From: Sinotaia quadrata
Taxonomy: Eukaryota; Mollusca; Gastropoda; Architaenioglossa; Viviparidae
Reading direction: 5' to 3'
Length of the DNA stretch: 64,000 nucleotides
Assembly: GCA_028829895.1 (NCBI GenBank)
Contig: CM054179.1
Location: forward strand, 109,843,375 to 109,907,374
Positions 35,546-47,500 of this stretch are shown here, one piece after another. The notes below the pieces were generated by a model. It worked only from the letters and a program-made list of their open reading frames with translations, was not told the origin of the DNA and made no database searches. The position numbers and the translations under genes are program-made. Numbering within the stretch: position 1 is the first letter of the stretch; each line of letters begins with the position of its first letter.

Positions 35546-37923
35546 CTGAACATAACGTGTGGGTATGAAACGGATTATTGGAAAACAGTACTCCTAATAG
35601 CATAAACATAATGCAATAGTAAACCTAACGGATTATTGGAAAACAGTACTCCTAATAGCATAAACATAATGCAATAGTAAACCTAACGGATTATTGGAAA
35701 ACATCCTAATAGCATAAACATAATGCAATAGTAAACCTAACATGAATAAAAAATAAAACACGAGCAACTTAACCATTCATAAGTGGTAAGTATGAAATTG
35801 AACAGTACGAAACAGAACAAGAGAGTGACGTGACTATAATGGTTAAATATGGAACTAGATATAAGAAAACAGGTCTTTGAGTAATGATACGGTAATGATT
35901 AAGTATAAAACTAGACACGCCAGGAACAGAGATTACCGACATTTATCAAGTACTAGTTATACTCGCCAGGAACAGAGATTACCGACATTTATCAAGTACT
36001 AGTTATACTCGCTAGGAACAGAGGTTACCGACATTTATCAAGTACTAGTTATACTCGCTAGGAACAGAGGTTACCGACATTTATCAAGTACTAGTTATAC
36101 TCGCCAGGAACAGAGATTACCGACATTTATCAAGTACTAGTTATACTCGCTAGGAACAGAGATTACCGACATTTATCAAGTACTAGTTATACTCGCCAGG
36201 AACAGAGATTACCGACATTTATCAAGTACTAGTTATACTCGCCAGGAACAGAGATTACCGACATTTATCAAGTACTTGTTAAACTTGACTCACCAAGAAG
36301 AGAGATTTTTGTCTGGCAGGATCCGATATCCGATGACAAATAACAAATAACAAATAACAAGAAATGAATCATCATTTGGTTCATGTATAGACTTGTTCAT
36401 TTGTACTTTTAGACACATCAGTTGTTCATGTACACTGTACAGTCTTGTTCATCTGTACTTTTTAGACACGTCAGCTGTATTTCAGTACTTGTGTATTGGT
36501 AACAATTTACTTCTTCATGAGACTGGGCGAGGGTAACTGGGTCCACTCTACCTGACTGCAAGATGCGCGAGCTAGTCACCTGTCGAATGCCATTAGTACG
36601 GTTCTATTTCTACTGCTACCGTTATTCTGTCTACAGTTCTGTCCTTTAGGACGGACTGTCTATAGCCACTGTCATCCTTTCCCCCGCATTACCACTCTAA
36701 GCCATATTCCGTAGTGTTGGTGAACAGTATGATGACAGTTATTTATGGTTTCTCAGGGTGGTTGAGATATAATGAAAAAATATCGACATGAGCTCTGGGT
36801 GTTTCCATATGCTATGTAATTATAAGATCTTGTAAGTGTTGGTAAAAATTATATGATTATCTGCTGAATGTACATCTGTCGGTAGTATTTCTTAAGTTTT
36901 GAATAAAGTGGCATAATTACAATTGTCAAAAACATTTATGAGTGACCTTAGCCAGGGAGAGAATAGCTGTCGTTATGGTGTCTGCGACTCTTGCTAAAAT
37001 GATTAACTATTAGAAAAAGAGAATTCGTATGCCACTGACGACATGCAGAAAAAAAATATATTTTTCATGACGTATACCTTTGATGACGTAGAACACGTCA
37101 GTCGCGTAGCATTGTACACGCATCTTCCCAGCTCTGAATCCTCGTGGCCACTAACAGTGTTCCGCTCGCACTCACTCAAAATCCCGCTCAACGCCACAAG
37201 GACATCACGTGATAGCAGTACGCCTGGACCACCCATACAGTACGGTGATTCATCCGGTAAGCCCAAATTCCCAACCTCCCACGAACGTCCAGTACCCGGG
37301 TGTCCGATGTAACCCCATTGGGAACTGTTTAAAGAAAAGAGTAACGTCTCTAAGCGACGTACGTCAACAAACAGATCGTCGTCTGCGCGCAAGAACCAGC
37401 GGAAATGTTTACCATGTCGTCGATGCAGGAATTTCAACATTGCGAAAGATTTACGTCGGGGAGGGTATTCGTCGTCCACGACGTCACTGAGGACGACAAC
37501 AGGCAGGTCGTAAAGTATCGATTTCCCTGATCCCACGAAAAAGGAGATTGAGCCGTTGAGAAGGGATCCCCACGTCCTGTAAACAGCTTCCGCTCTCGAC
37601 TTCAAGTAGCGGCGTGACGTCAGCACGCCCACGAACAACAACCTTTCAACCATGACCTCTTTGTCGCTTACCGGTGACCCATGTCGAGGGGCTCCATTCA
37701 GTGAATGTAGTCGACAAGAGAACGGCTGTCCCGACCGGGAGGATAGTTGGAACGAACGAAACAGGATTTGTCCTGACACAGTACCCAGAACCAATAGCGC
37801 AATCTGGAAGCAGTGTTTCCGTCTTTGGCGCGCCGTGTGCAGCAAGTTATTCCGGTCGACATCCAGGGAAATGACGCGGTCTTGGCGCTTGCGTCTTACC
37901 TGAAGTATGTACATTGCAGGCAT
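34910..37923 (-). CDS. Chondroitin sulfate synthase-like glycosyltransferase, 2 exons
   Basis: Two exons joined in phase 0 give 493 residues. A basic cytoplasmic N terminus precedes a hydrophobic anchor (about 38-55), the type II topology of Golgi enzymes. The N-terminal GT31 (beta-1,3) domain follows: LLFVGVLTSRRYLKSRAEAV, the YPPRRKSFAMLKFLH segment, the metal-binding FLRADDD (DDD at 181-183), CMGGPGVLLSRDVL and GHEDSELGRCV. These are hallmarks of CHSY/CHPF proteins, which add GlcA and GalNAc alternately to chondroitin. Exon 2 covers the linker region and ends at a TGA. Family members are usually 700-900 residues with a second, GT7-type GalNAc-transferase domain, which is missing here. It may be a short paralogue with only the first activity, a partner subunit, or a truncated copy. 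The DDD motif is intact, so I do not call it a pseudogene. Confidence 0.9.
35569..35741 (+). repeat. 58-base minisatellite, 3 copies
   Basis: Units have the core GGATTATTGGAAAAC and CCTAATAGCATAAACATAAT. The third lacks five bases. It begins about 25 bases upstream of the exon 2 acceptor. Confidence 0.93.
35925..36285 (+). repeat. 46-base minisatellite, 8 copies
   Basis: Units have the core CAGGAACAGAGATTACCGAC, with CGCCAGG/CGCTAGG variants, in the intron of the chondroitin synthase-like gene. The rest of the intron to 37077 is plain sequence. Confidence 0.95.
37078..37923 (-). CDS. Chondroitin synthase-like gene exon 1 (GT31 domain)
   Basis: ATG at 37923, 282 codons, donor TCAAAG|GTATAC, phase 0. 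Eight codons inside the start lies CTTCAG|GTAAGA, a perfect donor-type sequence that also has an acceptor-like CAG. The coding start could therefore be an upstream exon spliced to this CAG, with the 37923 ATG being intronic. No other in-frame ATG precedes the membrane anchor. Confidence 0.9.
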
Positions 37924-37939
37924 GTTGTAGAGAACTTGC

Positions 37940-38285
37940 AGCCTTTCCCTGATTAAAAGAACTAATCTACAGCAGTTTGCTGCATAGTGAATGCAAACAT
38001 TACGATATTTCCTTCTGACGTGGAGAGTTCTTCTTGCTTATTTTTAGGCAGCCATGTGCTTTCTGATATTCATGAAAACACAGTAATGCAACTGTTGTGT
38101 GAATTTTGTGAATGTGTTGAAATGCAACTTTATCTGCAAGAAATGTAGAAGAAAACAGAAACATAAAGAATAAAATTAGCCAAGCTAAATTAACAACCCT
38201 AAAATTGCAGTACCACTATGGCAACTTAAACCCCCTACAAACAAATAGAATATTAGAAAAATTTAATTAGAAAAAACGTCTTCCC
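37940..38285. other. Upstream flank of the chondroitin synthase-like gene
   Basis: AT-rich sequence in which I see no exon or clear core promoter. Confidence 0.4.
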
Positions 38286-38289
38286 CGAC

Positions 38290-39190
38290 GTCATTAAAAT
38301 TATGTGGCTACAATACGTAGAGGAAGATTTCTCATTCTCGATCAAAGTAAACACAGATGACTCCCATGATTCACAGGCATGGTGATTTACATACCCAATG
38401 TCTACGACACTAGACTTAGAATCGCAGACAACACTCCATCTTCACAGCTGGAAGGATGGTCATACTAATTGAACTCATTCAAGCTGCCAGAAAACCAGAA
38501 AACACTAAATATCTTATAACTGCAGACTTCCTTGGCAAAATAAGCTCTAGAAGAAAAAAAAGGAGCAGACTCGACATTAGTTACCTCAAACTAGACCAAG
38601 TGCGAAAAATGATAGAGGAATGAAGTTAAGCTCCTATGGATCCCTGCCCACATTAACATACCGGACAATGAAAAAGCAGAAAAACTAGCTAAAAATGGAC
38701 TGACATAAAAAGCTAGGTAAAAATGGACTGACATAAAAAAAACTAGCTAAAAATGGACTGACAGAAGAAAAAGGACTAAAAGTTATTATCACGCCACTAG
38801 GAAACTTTAACATCTTGAAAAAACCAAACTGACAAAATATGGAAAATCCACTATTTAAAACTAGCTAAAGGACGAAGACCCCAGACAGGAAAGACAAAAA
38901 TAACAAACCTGCATTCTATAATGGCACTAGAAGAGTACAGTCAAGAATTTATAAACTCAGACTAGGAATTGAAATAATAAGATATAAGACAATCACGTAC
39001 ATCTGTGGTGAACAACTAACCACAGAACGCGCTATAAAATACTGCCAGGATAGGATCAGAAAAAAGATCGTAGAATATTTAATAGAAAATGATGCACCAA
39101 CGACAGTGTCAATGGTACTAAAATCCCCACCCTCACAAAGTGATAATAGCATGAGTGCAGGGGCAGATTGGATGCGATGGCTTTGACCCA
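38290..39190 (+). mobile_element. Decayed non-LTR retrotransposon, RNase H end
   Basis: Broken frames give SIFTAGRMVILIELIQAAR, then KPENTKYLITADFLG, then SYLKLDQVRKMIEE and LWIPAHINI-DNEKAEKLAKNG, the order of an RNase H domain that follows RT in I-like LINE elements. Further on, IRYKTITYICGEQLTTERAI resembles the tail of such ORFs. Many stops are present, so this is a dead copy. A short local triplication around GAAAAACTAGCTAAAAATGG lies at about 38670-38765. Confidence 0.7.
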
Positions 39191-39436
39191 TCCACTACAT
39201 CAACTATAGTAAATACAAATCAGTTCCCAAATTGATACATAGACCTTCCAGTTCCTAAGTGACAGTATGACCCCAGCCCCCACCCAAAACAGAAGGCTAG
39301 TGGAGGAAAACTGTTAGGGTAATTGTACTTTCGCCATGTAAATAACAATATCCAAGGCCAGCAAATATCCTCACCTACATTTGTTTATAATTTCATTAAC
39401 CTAGAAAACATTTTGTACCCTAGCCAGTAACTGACT

Positions 39437-39990
39437 TTGCTCGCCAGCAAGCTGGGAGTGAACCTAACAAGAGGAAAAAGTTCAGATCGTATTCTGGGGT
39501 CTTTTCGAACAACTACAACTAGACGAAACAACCCTAACAATACTAAACAACGCCAACTAACCCACACGTACAAATACGGTGTCGAATTACGAGAATCAGC
39601 TGTCAACCTAATGATAGCATCACCAGAAAGCCCACGAAACAAACTGGGAAACAGAGATGAATTAATAAGATCCGGCCACCATACATTACGTATAACACTA
39701 CTTAACACAATAGACACTTAAGACACAACTACCAATAACTTTAAAATAAATACCGAAAACACGGACTGGGATAAATACAGGATAATCACACAAAACCCAC
39801 CGGACATATCGAAACACAATAAATCAAGCCACAGAAACAGTGACAAATTTATAATAAACAGCATCAAGAAAGCCTCTCCACCCCGCAGAAAAAAACAAAA
39901 ACCAGGTGCTCCATGGTGGACTACGGAATGTTCTGAGGACACCAAAGACAGAAAAAAAGCATACTTAATTCTATTTCTAGTTTATAAATT
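39437..39990 (+). mobile_element. Decayed non-LTR retrotransposon, endonuclease-to-RT linker
   Basis: The frames give SSDRILGSFRTTTTRRNNPN, TTTNNFKINTENTDWDKYR, then KASPPRRKKQKPGAPWWTTE and CSEDTKDRKKAYLI. The PWW..EC....RKKAY pattern is typical of the segment between endonuclease and RT in Jockey/I-type elements. It lies downstream of an RNase H end, so the two pieces are not one collinear copy. Confidence 0.7.
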
Positions 39991-40284
39991 AAATTTAAAA
40001 TCATTTCCCTACGTGCAAGGTTGGACTTTAGAGGTTACAAAACAAGGAACTGTTTGGCTGTCATGGAACGACTGACATACGGCCATTAGTAGAATATAAA
40101 TTTTAATTTTAATTGGAATTATGCCTTCGCTATGTTAAATTTTAATTAAGCTGGAATACTTTAGTATTCTGATGTGGTATAAAAGAAATGTATACCACTC
40201 ATCCGGATGAGTGTCATAATTTTGTAGCACGTGAATCCATTTGACTATTTTGATTTAGCAGTAACAGTATATTAATCCAGTTGT

Positions 40285-40440
40285 ACTGATTGGTAGCACA
40301 TTAATTAATTATGTTGATATGGTAGCAAATTTATTCAGGTGTATTTATATGGTAGCACGTTAATCCAGTTATGTTGATATAGTAGCATATTAATCCATCT
40401 GTGTTGATATGGTAGCATGTTAATCCAGTTGATGTCGCGG
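40285..40440 (+). repeat. Degenerate repeat of about 30-38 bases
   Basis: Four or five units with TATGGTAGCACGTTAATCCA. They decay on the left. Confidence 0.75.
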
Positions 40441-40764
40441 AGATGAGCACGTTTAAAACAATCAGGTAATAGATATGTTTTAATAGGATTTGTCAATCGC
40501 TCACTTTTGTTGGAGATTATCTGAGTGAGGCTACCTTCACCTTTCTTGCCATCATTAGTTTCATTATTATTATTGTGTTTTTGCCGTGTGAAACGGGAGT
40601 TGTACTGAAGTCTTTATTCTACTGATATAAATTTGGAAGCCAAGCAATCGTACAAATGTTTTAATTATAAATTTTTTAAACTAACGTCCATTATCACCGT
40701 TATCAACTTTCTGAATATATTATGGGAACTTTGTGAGGTTCTTTTCTTTTAAACAGCAGTTTCA

Positions 40765-40950
40765 AGGTAGTATGATTTTGTAAGGAATGTGAGCTATGTG
40801 TATATAGTATGAAGGCAATATGGTTTTGTAAGGAGTATAATAAATATGTGATAGTATGAAGACAGTATGTTTTTGTAAGGAATGTGAGCAATGTGTGTAT
40901 AAAATGAAAGCAGTATGGCTTTGTAAGGAGTGTGACCAAGTGCTGTGAAG
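40765..40950 (+). repeat. Degenerate repeat of about 50-60 bases
   Basis: Four units with GTATGGTTTTGTAAGGAGTG and a following GAGCAATGTGTATA. Minus-strand open frames here are artefacts. Confidence 0.75.
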
Positions 40951-42049
40951 GCAGTTTCTTTCCGGTGCATGCACCTGGATTGCTTTATCACCATCAGATT
41001 ACTTAATAAATGTTTTCACTATATCGGTGAAATATAATGTAAAGTGTCCCTTCTTCCATGCAATTGTGTTAACACTATAAGCGTATGTGCATTCAGTTCT
41101 AATTTATTTCAGTATTATAAAATTTAAGTAAAACAGAAAAGGTAGAAATAAAAGAACATCCAAATAATATAGCAATCACACAGCCTATAATGTACGCTTG
41201 TACATCCATTATCTTTCAGGGCGGAGTCAACAAGCGTCACACTCACCTGGAGATAACTCTGTCAGTCTTGGTCAATATTATTTCGTGCACTTATTATTTC
41301 TCACTCAGTTCGCTAGTGTTTGTACGCAGAATTTACTAATAGATTCAAATACTGACGGTCCTCTGGGAGTGGAGAAAGGGATGGGTGTTTATTTATTTAA
41401 AGACTAAGAGTGTGTGGAAGTAAAGAGATTAGTGTTGTTACTCACTTACCCTATAGGGCAGTATAGGCCTATACTGTCGTGAGGTTGTTGACTGGTCGTC
41501 ATTGCTTACAATGAAATAGTCACGCATGCAAAGTGAATGGCCTTGAGACGCCAGGCGTACCACACAAGTTTGAGAAAATCACTTTTAAAAATTATATGTG
41601 ACTACACTTCCATAGACAGTATCAGTCTAAATATTCGTTGGAAAGCCTCAGTTCCAGACAGTTTACACGTTTTGTCCCGCTGTTATGGGCACACATTCAC
41701 ACCCTGAACGCAAGCGATAATGTGTTCATGCTCCTGGAAGTTTGTATGGAAAAAAGAGAAAGAAAAAAACAGAGAATGAAACACTACCGTGCGTGTAACG
41801 TACGCGTGCAAATATGTGTGTTTTAGGAAGCGAGCTAATTGGCGACCTTTCGATTTCCGGCTGTTTTTCTTTTTCTTTCCTATTTATTTTATCATTTCCA
41901 AACGTTTGCATTACAACCTTTAAAGGCAAAACATTAAAGTGGCTGATTGTATCACATTTCAAACATTTGCCTTAGTGCTTGTATATCTTTGTATATATGT
42001 GTATATATGGGTTGTGTGTCTGCGTGCATATCCATAGTATACGTGTAGT

Positions 42050-42190
42050 GCAGGATGTTATTGCCCTTTGTGTATAGTGTACGTGTGTTATTGCCCTTTG
42101 TGTATAGTGTACGTGTGTTATTGCGCTGTGCGTATAGTATACGTGTATATTATTGTTCTGTGTGCATACTATACGTGTATGTTATTGCAG

Positions 42191-42229
<39 letters not shown>

Positions 42230-42240
42230 TGTGTGTGTAC
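42050..42240 (+). repeat. Repeat of about 33 bases plus GT microsatellite
   Basis: Four or five units with GTGTATAGTGTACGTGTGTT, then a GT run at 42191-42238. Confidence 0.85.
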
Positions 42241-42589
42241 TCTATGTGTGTGTTACTGCGCTGCGTGTGATAAATACTAAACTTTCTTCTTCTTTTGTGT
42301 GCATGTGTAAACATCTTTGAAACTTGTCATCCATTGTTAAAAACTCATGTCGGTATGTTCAGATGTTCATTTGCATATGCACTGATTTGTAATTAACTGC
42401 GGTACAATACGTGATTGTCAGCGGTTAAATTGGAAAAAGAGGTTCAGTGCTAAATTTAAATTTAAACAACAGCAAAAAAAAAAATAATAAACTTTTCTTA
42501 CTGGGTAAAATGTATGTCATTTCTTGCATTCATATTAAAAACTGATTAAAAGAATTCTGATTTTAGTGAAAATGAAAAAGGACACGAAT

Positions 42590-42880
42590 GTTCTCTCTCT
42601 CTCTTTCTCTCAATTTAGCTCTTTCCTTCTCTTTCACCCTGAATCCCTTGTTCTTTCTCTCCAAACCTGTCTCTCCCATTCCTTTCTTTTATTCTCTTTT
42701 CCTCTCTCTCTCTCTGTGTATCTTTCTCCCTTTCGATTTCTTTCTCTTTCTCTCTGTCCGTCTTTAGATCTTTCTTTCTTGTTCTTTTCTTTTATTTTTT
42801 TTTGTCTCTCCGCTCTCTTTCTTCTTGTTTCTCTTTCTCCTATTACTCCTTTTGTCCCCCCCCCCCCTCTGTCTAGCTCT
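42590..42880 (+). repeat. Pyrimidine-rich CT tract
   Basis: About 290 bases of TCTCTTTC-type sequence including a C-run near 42857. The Ser/Leu/Phe-rich open frame is an artefact. Confidence 0.85.
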
Positions 42881-43099
42881 GTATCTCCAACCCACCATAC
42901 TTTGTAACATAAGCGGCTGCTGCAGATAGGAAAAGGGTGTGTCATGGCAATTCTTGTGTATATAAGAGAAACTCCCCTTGGATTGCTTATTGCAGTTGTT
43001 TGGTAAATGAATATTGCCGGTCCACGAACAATAAGTAATCATTTTAATTTTAGGAAAATATAAAACTATTGACTGAGTCTTTAGACATGTGAAGTGGAT

Positions 43100-43435
43100 G
43101 AGTGTGACTTTGGGAACGTGTCACTTCTTGTGACTGCTGTCTTACGTGGGTTGTGTCGCCATTACTTGTGATTGCTGTCTTACGTGGGTAGTGTTGACAT
43201 TATTTGTGACTGCTGTCTTACGTGGGTAGTGTCGCCATTATTTGTGACTGCTGTCTTACGTGGGTGGTGTCGCCATTACTTGTGACTGCTGTCTTACGTG
43301 GGTTGTGTTGACATTATTTGTGATTGCTGTCTTACGTGGGTAGTGTCGCCATTACTTGTGACTGCTGTCTTACATGGGTGGTGTCGCCATTACTTGTGAC
43401 TGCTGTCTTACGTGGGTAGTGTTTCCATTACAGGA
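43100..43435 (+). repeat. 40-base minisatellite, 8 copies
   Basis: Units have the core TGACTGCTGTCTTACGTGGG followed by TAGTGTCGCCATTAC. Confidence 0.95.
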
Positions 43436-43654
43436 AGATTTTAGTGTCTCGAACATTCATAATATCTCTGAATCATGACCTGCTTAATGTAGGCCTTTTT
43501 TTTAAAAAAAAGTATCTCTACACTAATCTATAACTATGTTCCTTCAACGTTCATAGAATCTCTGAATCATGGCCGGCCTGCTTAGATTGCCTTTTTCTTT
43601 AAACATTATCTCTACACTAATATAAAACTATTACTAAGCACATTCAAATTTATA

Positions 43655-43860
43655 TATGAGAATACATTTATTTTAACAGTTACTGGAGAACACATTTATT
43701 ATGACAGTTACTGGAGAATACATTTATTTTGACAGTTACTGGAGAATACATATATTTTGACAGTTACTGGAGAATACATTTATTATGACAGTTACTGGAG
43801 AATACATTTATTTTGACAGTTACTGGAGAGCACATTTATTTTGACATTAAACAGAGATAT
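43655..43860 (+). repeat. 28-base minisatellite, 7 copies
   Basis: Units have the core GACAGTTACTGGAGAATACA. Confidence 0.95.
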
Positions 43861-44081
43861 ACATTATTGGAAGTGAATTTGACCCATACTAAAATAGCAT
43901 CTTCCTTTGACTAGTTTGTACTTAAACTGAATAAATTGTCATTTTTAAAAAACAAACTAGTCCTTCGAATAACATGACATGTCACTTGCCATTCTTATGT
44001 TCGTGTTCATGAAATAAAGTCTCTTCATAAATAAACGATATCGTTTCAATGGCTGCGAGATTAAGATTCACCTCGACTACA

Positions 44082-44087
44082 TTTATT
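44082..44087 (-). promoter_or_regulatory. Candidate polyadenylation signal of the LRP-like gene
   Basis: AATAAA on the minus strand about 155 bases beyond the stop codon at 44240. Between the two lies a 38-base duplication (about 44093-44170). Confidence 0.5.
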
Positions 44088-44239
44088 GATTTAATACATT
44101 TCAAACAGGCTATTCACATCACATTGTAAATTAATATATTTCAAACAGGCTATTCACATCACTTTGTAAATACAGAATTGTTTCCTTACAAATCAATTTC
44201 CATTTGTTGTGACGCCTAAGGGGTATAATTCAATGGTGC

Positions 44240-44578
44240 TCATGGTTCGAATTCCTGCCCACTGTCATTGCACATGTATTCGCTGAAGTCACTGTCCGGT
44301 GGCAGTGGAGAACCTGTTGCCCACGTGAAAGATCTGCAAGCCATCCTCGACTCTGCGTCTGGTGGCGGAAGCACGTTTTCTATCTGATCCCCCCAAGCTA
44401 CCACAACAACACCATTTCCAGCCATGCCCACGGACGGTTGCCCACCGAGTCCAACGACTACAGGAATCACCTCCCCTGGCGTGACGTCAACAGTTCGACG
44501 AGAGTAGCCTCCACCGCCTCCTCCTCCACCTCCAGCCCATCCTGAAGCCCCACCTCCAAACTGGTTGGCATTCTGGTT
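44240..44578 (-). CDS. LRP-like exon 13 (last): Gly-rich domain end
   Basis: Acceptor TTTTCTTCTTCTAG, phase 0, 112 residues and TGA. It reads NQNANQFGGGASGW, eight Gly in a row, then YSRRTVDVTPGEVIPVVVGL and GNGVVVVAWGD. This matches the closing half of a widespread glycine-rich beta domain (VTPG...VVVG.GG...G..GVVVV). The last 50 residues have two cysteines and an acidic end. Confidence 0.9.
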   Translation of the reverse strand, partial: NQNANQFGGGASGWAGGGGGGGGGYSRRTVDVTPGEVIPVVVGLGGQPSVGMAGNGVVVVAWGDQIENVLPPPDAESRMACRSFTWATGSPLPPDSDFSEYMCNDSGQEFEP

Positions 44579-47500
44579 CTAGAAGAAGAAAATGGCTAAT
44601 GTAATGATGCTATCAAAGAAATGCTTTCGAAAACCAGTATTAACGTATATTTTACGAGTAGAAAACATTAATTTCTTTTAAGGATCCAGAGGACTGCTCC
44701 TCTTGTCTGCATAAATTGTCACACACTATATACATAAAATACTGCTAGGCAGTGGTTAAAGATCTGACAGTATATTTTCATTTATATGTGACAATATTCT
44801 TTTCTACATAATTATTCATTATAACTTAGATGACTTAATCATTCTACTGTCATCAGTTTGATGACGTCCTTCATTTCCACTGCAAGTTTCCTTAAAACTT
44901 ATCGTGATGCATGCTCACATAGACGTTAGCAAGTTTGAAGAAACTTTGCAAGTTGACAAGCCTGACGACCTTTTTGCTCGAGCTCAAAGTTTCCAGTAGA
45001 GTGTGCACACGATGGCCTTTTAAGAACTATTTCGTCAGACCCAAAAATACATACAAGCAGCTCTCAATCCTAGAATGTTATAACCATCCCTGAATTAATA
45101 AAGTATTCAGCTAAAGAATCCTGAAATATTTTTTCTTAATGTGAGTTTCCTCTTGACAAATACATTAGGCCGGCACAACGTTCCGACATCGTAGTCAAAG
45201 TTAATTCAATTGGCTTCATCTGACGAAAGTAAACAAAATAAAGATAAACACAAGCTCTACAAATTATTCAACTGTCTGTGTTCATCAGTACATATATATA
45301 TTCTCATTCCATATTAACACGGATCAGTAGATAACTCTGACATCGATTACGAGCACTGGTTCCCATAAGTAATCTGGGTGCATTTATGTGGATATACGAT
45401 AATTTTCATAAGTAATTATGTAGGAACATGATTGCGCTTTATGCAGCCTTTTAGTGTTGTCAGTATGTGTGGAAACAAGAGGAGTATGAATTCAACATTT
45501 AGTGTTGTCATAATATGTGGATATAGATTAGAAGGTGAATTTTAATTCAACTACTTAACGATGTCAGAATGAAAGTTAATTCAACTGTTATTCTGCTGAT
45601 AAATTATGTGGATTTAAGATGACCTTGAACTCAGCGTATCACTTGTTGTCATATTCCGTGGATTCAAGGTGACTTTCCATTCACCGTATTAGAATTGAAT
45701 ATTTGAATAACTGCAATATAACTTTTCGTTTAACGTCTTAGAATTGAAGATTTGAATAACTGCAATATAACTTTTCGTTTAACGTCTTAAAATTGAAGAT
45801 TTGAATAACTGCAATATAACTTTTCGTTCAACGTCTTAGAACTGAAGATTTGAATAACTGCAATATAACCTCAAAGACATACACTCATAGAATGCGTCTC
45901 CATTATTTTGTAGGAATACGTGGTTATATTTAACTTCCATAGAGAGTAATGAATTATTTTATTTTACTTCAACAAAGATCCGAAGTCGAGGCTGAAACCA
46001 CATGGCCTGCTATCTTTCTGTTAGGAGAATGTGTGAAAAGTTATTGCAGCTATCGCACTTTTGAGTGGTTGATATCTCGACCTCACGGACCTAACTACAA
46101 CATCGCTTCATATTCCTTCACACAACTCCTCTACTAGCGACAACATCAGAGTTGAAAGTGCACTCGAGAATGCAACATAACATTCGCTAATGTCAACTCT
46201 GCATAAGTCAAGGTGCCTAAATTAGGCTTCACCTTTATACAACTTTACGGCAACAACACCACGCCCTCATTAAAATAGACAGGGTGTGACAATAGGAACA
46301 AAAAAGTGAAGAAAGACACTAACAACACAATCAGATGTATGCATAGCGCTTAGGTTTAATTTATGCGTCAACTGGTATCTTGGTACACAGCTACAAACGC
46401 ACAAGTCCTTTTAATGCGTCTATGACGTCGGCTACCTCCACGCCTTGCATCTTTCATCGGGACTATTTCTTCAGCAACAAATGCGTACTTCTGCGGAAGG
46501 TTTTCTTCATTAAGACTGTCAAATTAAAATTTGTAGCTCAGTATAGCAGCTGTATTGATCGCTGTGCTTTTCCTTACATTTACCTGTGGTGGTGTATTTA
46601 GCAATTCTAACGTTCATAGACTATTTTATTTTACAACATACACATGAACTATAGTTCTAGGCAGGAAAATTCACTGATGGGCAAGAACTCACTGAAGAAC
46701 TTAAACGCTTTCCACTACCCATAAACAAACACTGGCGAATATAATCACTCACAGATGAAGTGAAATTTAACACTTAAATATTGAAACACCATTGATAATC
46801 GGAATCATTGGTTAATGAATGCAAATAGTAATTAATGAACTTCAAGGCTGAACAGTTTACTAAACACTTACCAATGAACATGAACAAATCAACCACGATT
46901 TTAAATATTCAACCATGAATTTAAATACTTACCCATGATCTTAAATACTCACCAATGATCTTAAATACTCTCCCAATAACTTAAATACTCAGTCATGATC
47001 ATAAATACCCACCCATGATCTTAAATACTCACCCATGAACTTAAATACTGACCCATGAACTTAAAAACTCAACCATGATCTTAAATGCTCACCAATGAAC
47101 TTAAATACTCACCCATGAACTAAAATACTCAACCATGATCTTAAATACTCACCCATGAACGTAAATACTCAACCACGATCTTAAATACTCATCCATGAAC
47201 TAAAATACTCAACCATGATCTTAAATACTCAACCATGAACTTAAATACTCACCGTAAACATAAGAGCAAAGTATAAACCTTACTTTTAATATGAGTTGCG
47301 AAAATGAAGATCATTATATATTGGCATACTGCTGTCAACCGATACATGATGGTGTGATTGCATTCGCCAATCACCCTGGTGGATGCAATCTCCCGCTAGT
47401 CCTTAGTTACCACAAGTGCTGTTGCACTTACCACCCTGGCCCATACAAAACCATATAACTACTTTTACACTATTTGCCAACCTGCTGTACACAACACCTG

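Noticed and set aside
37043..37903. Plus-strand open frames over the chondroitin synthase-like exon
   Set aside because: Antisense of the recognised GT31 domain.
42566..42945. Ser/Leu-rich open frames at 42566-42945
   Set aside because: They read a pyrimidine-rich simple tract on either strand.
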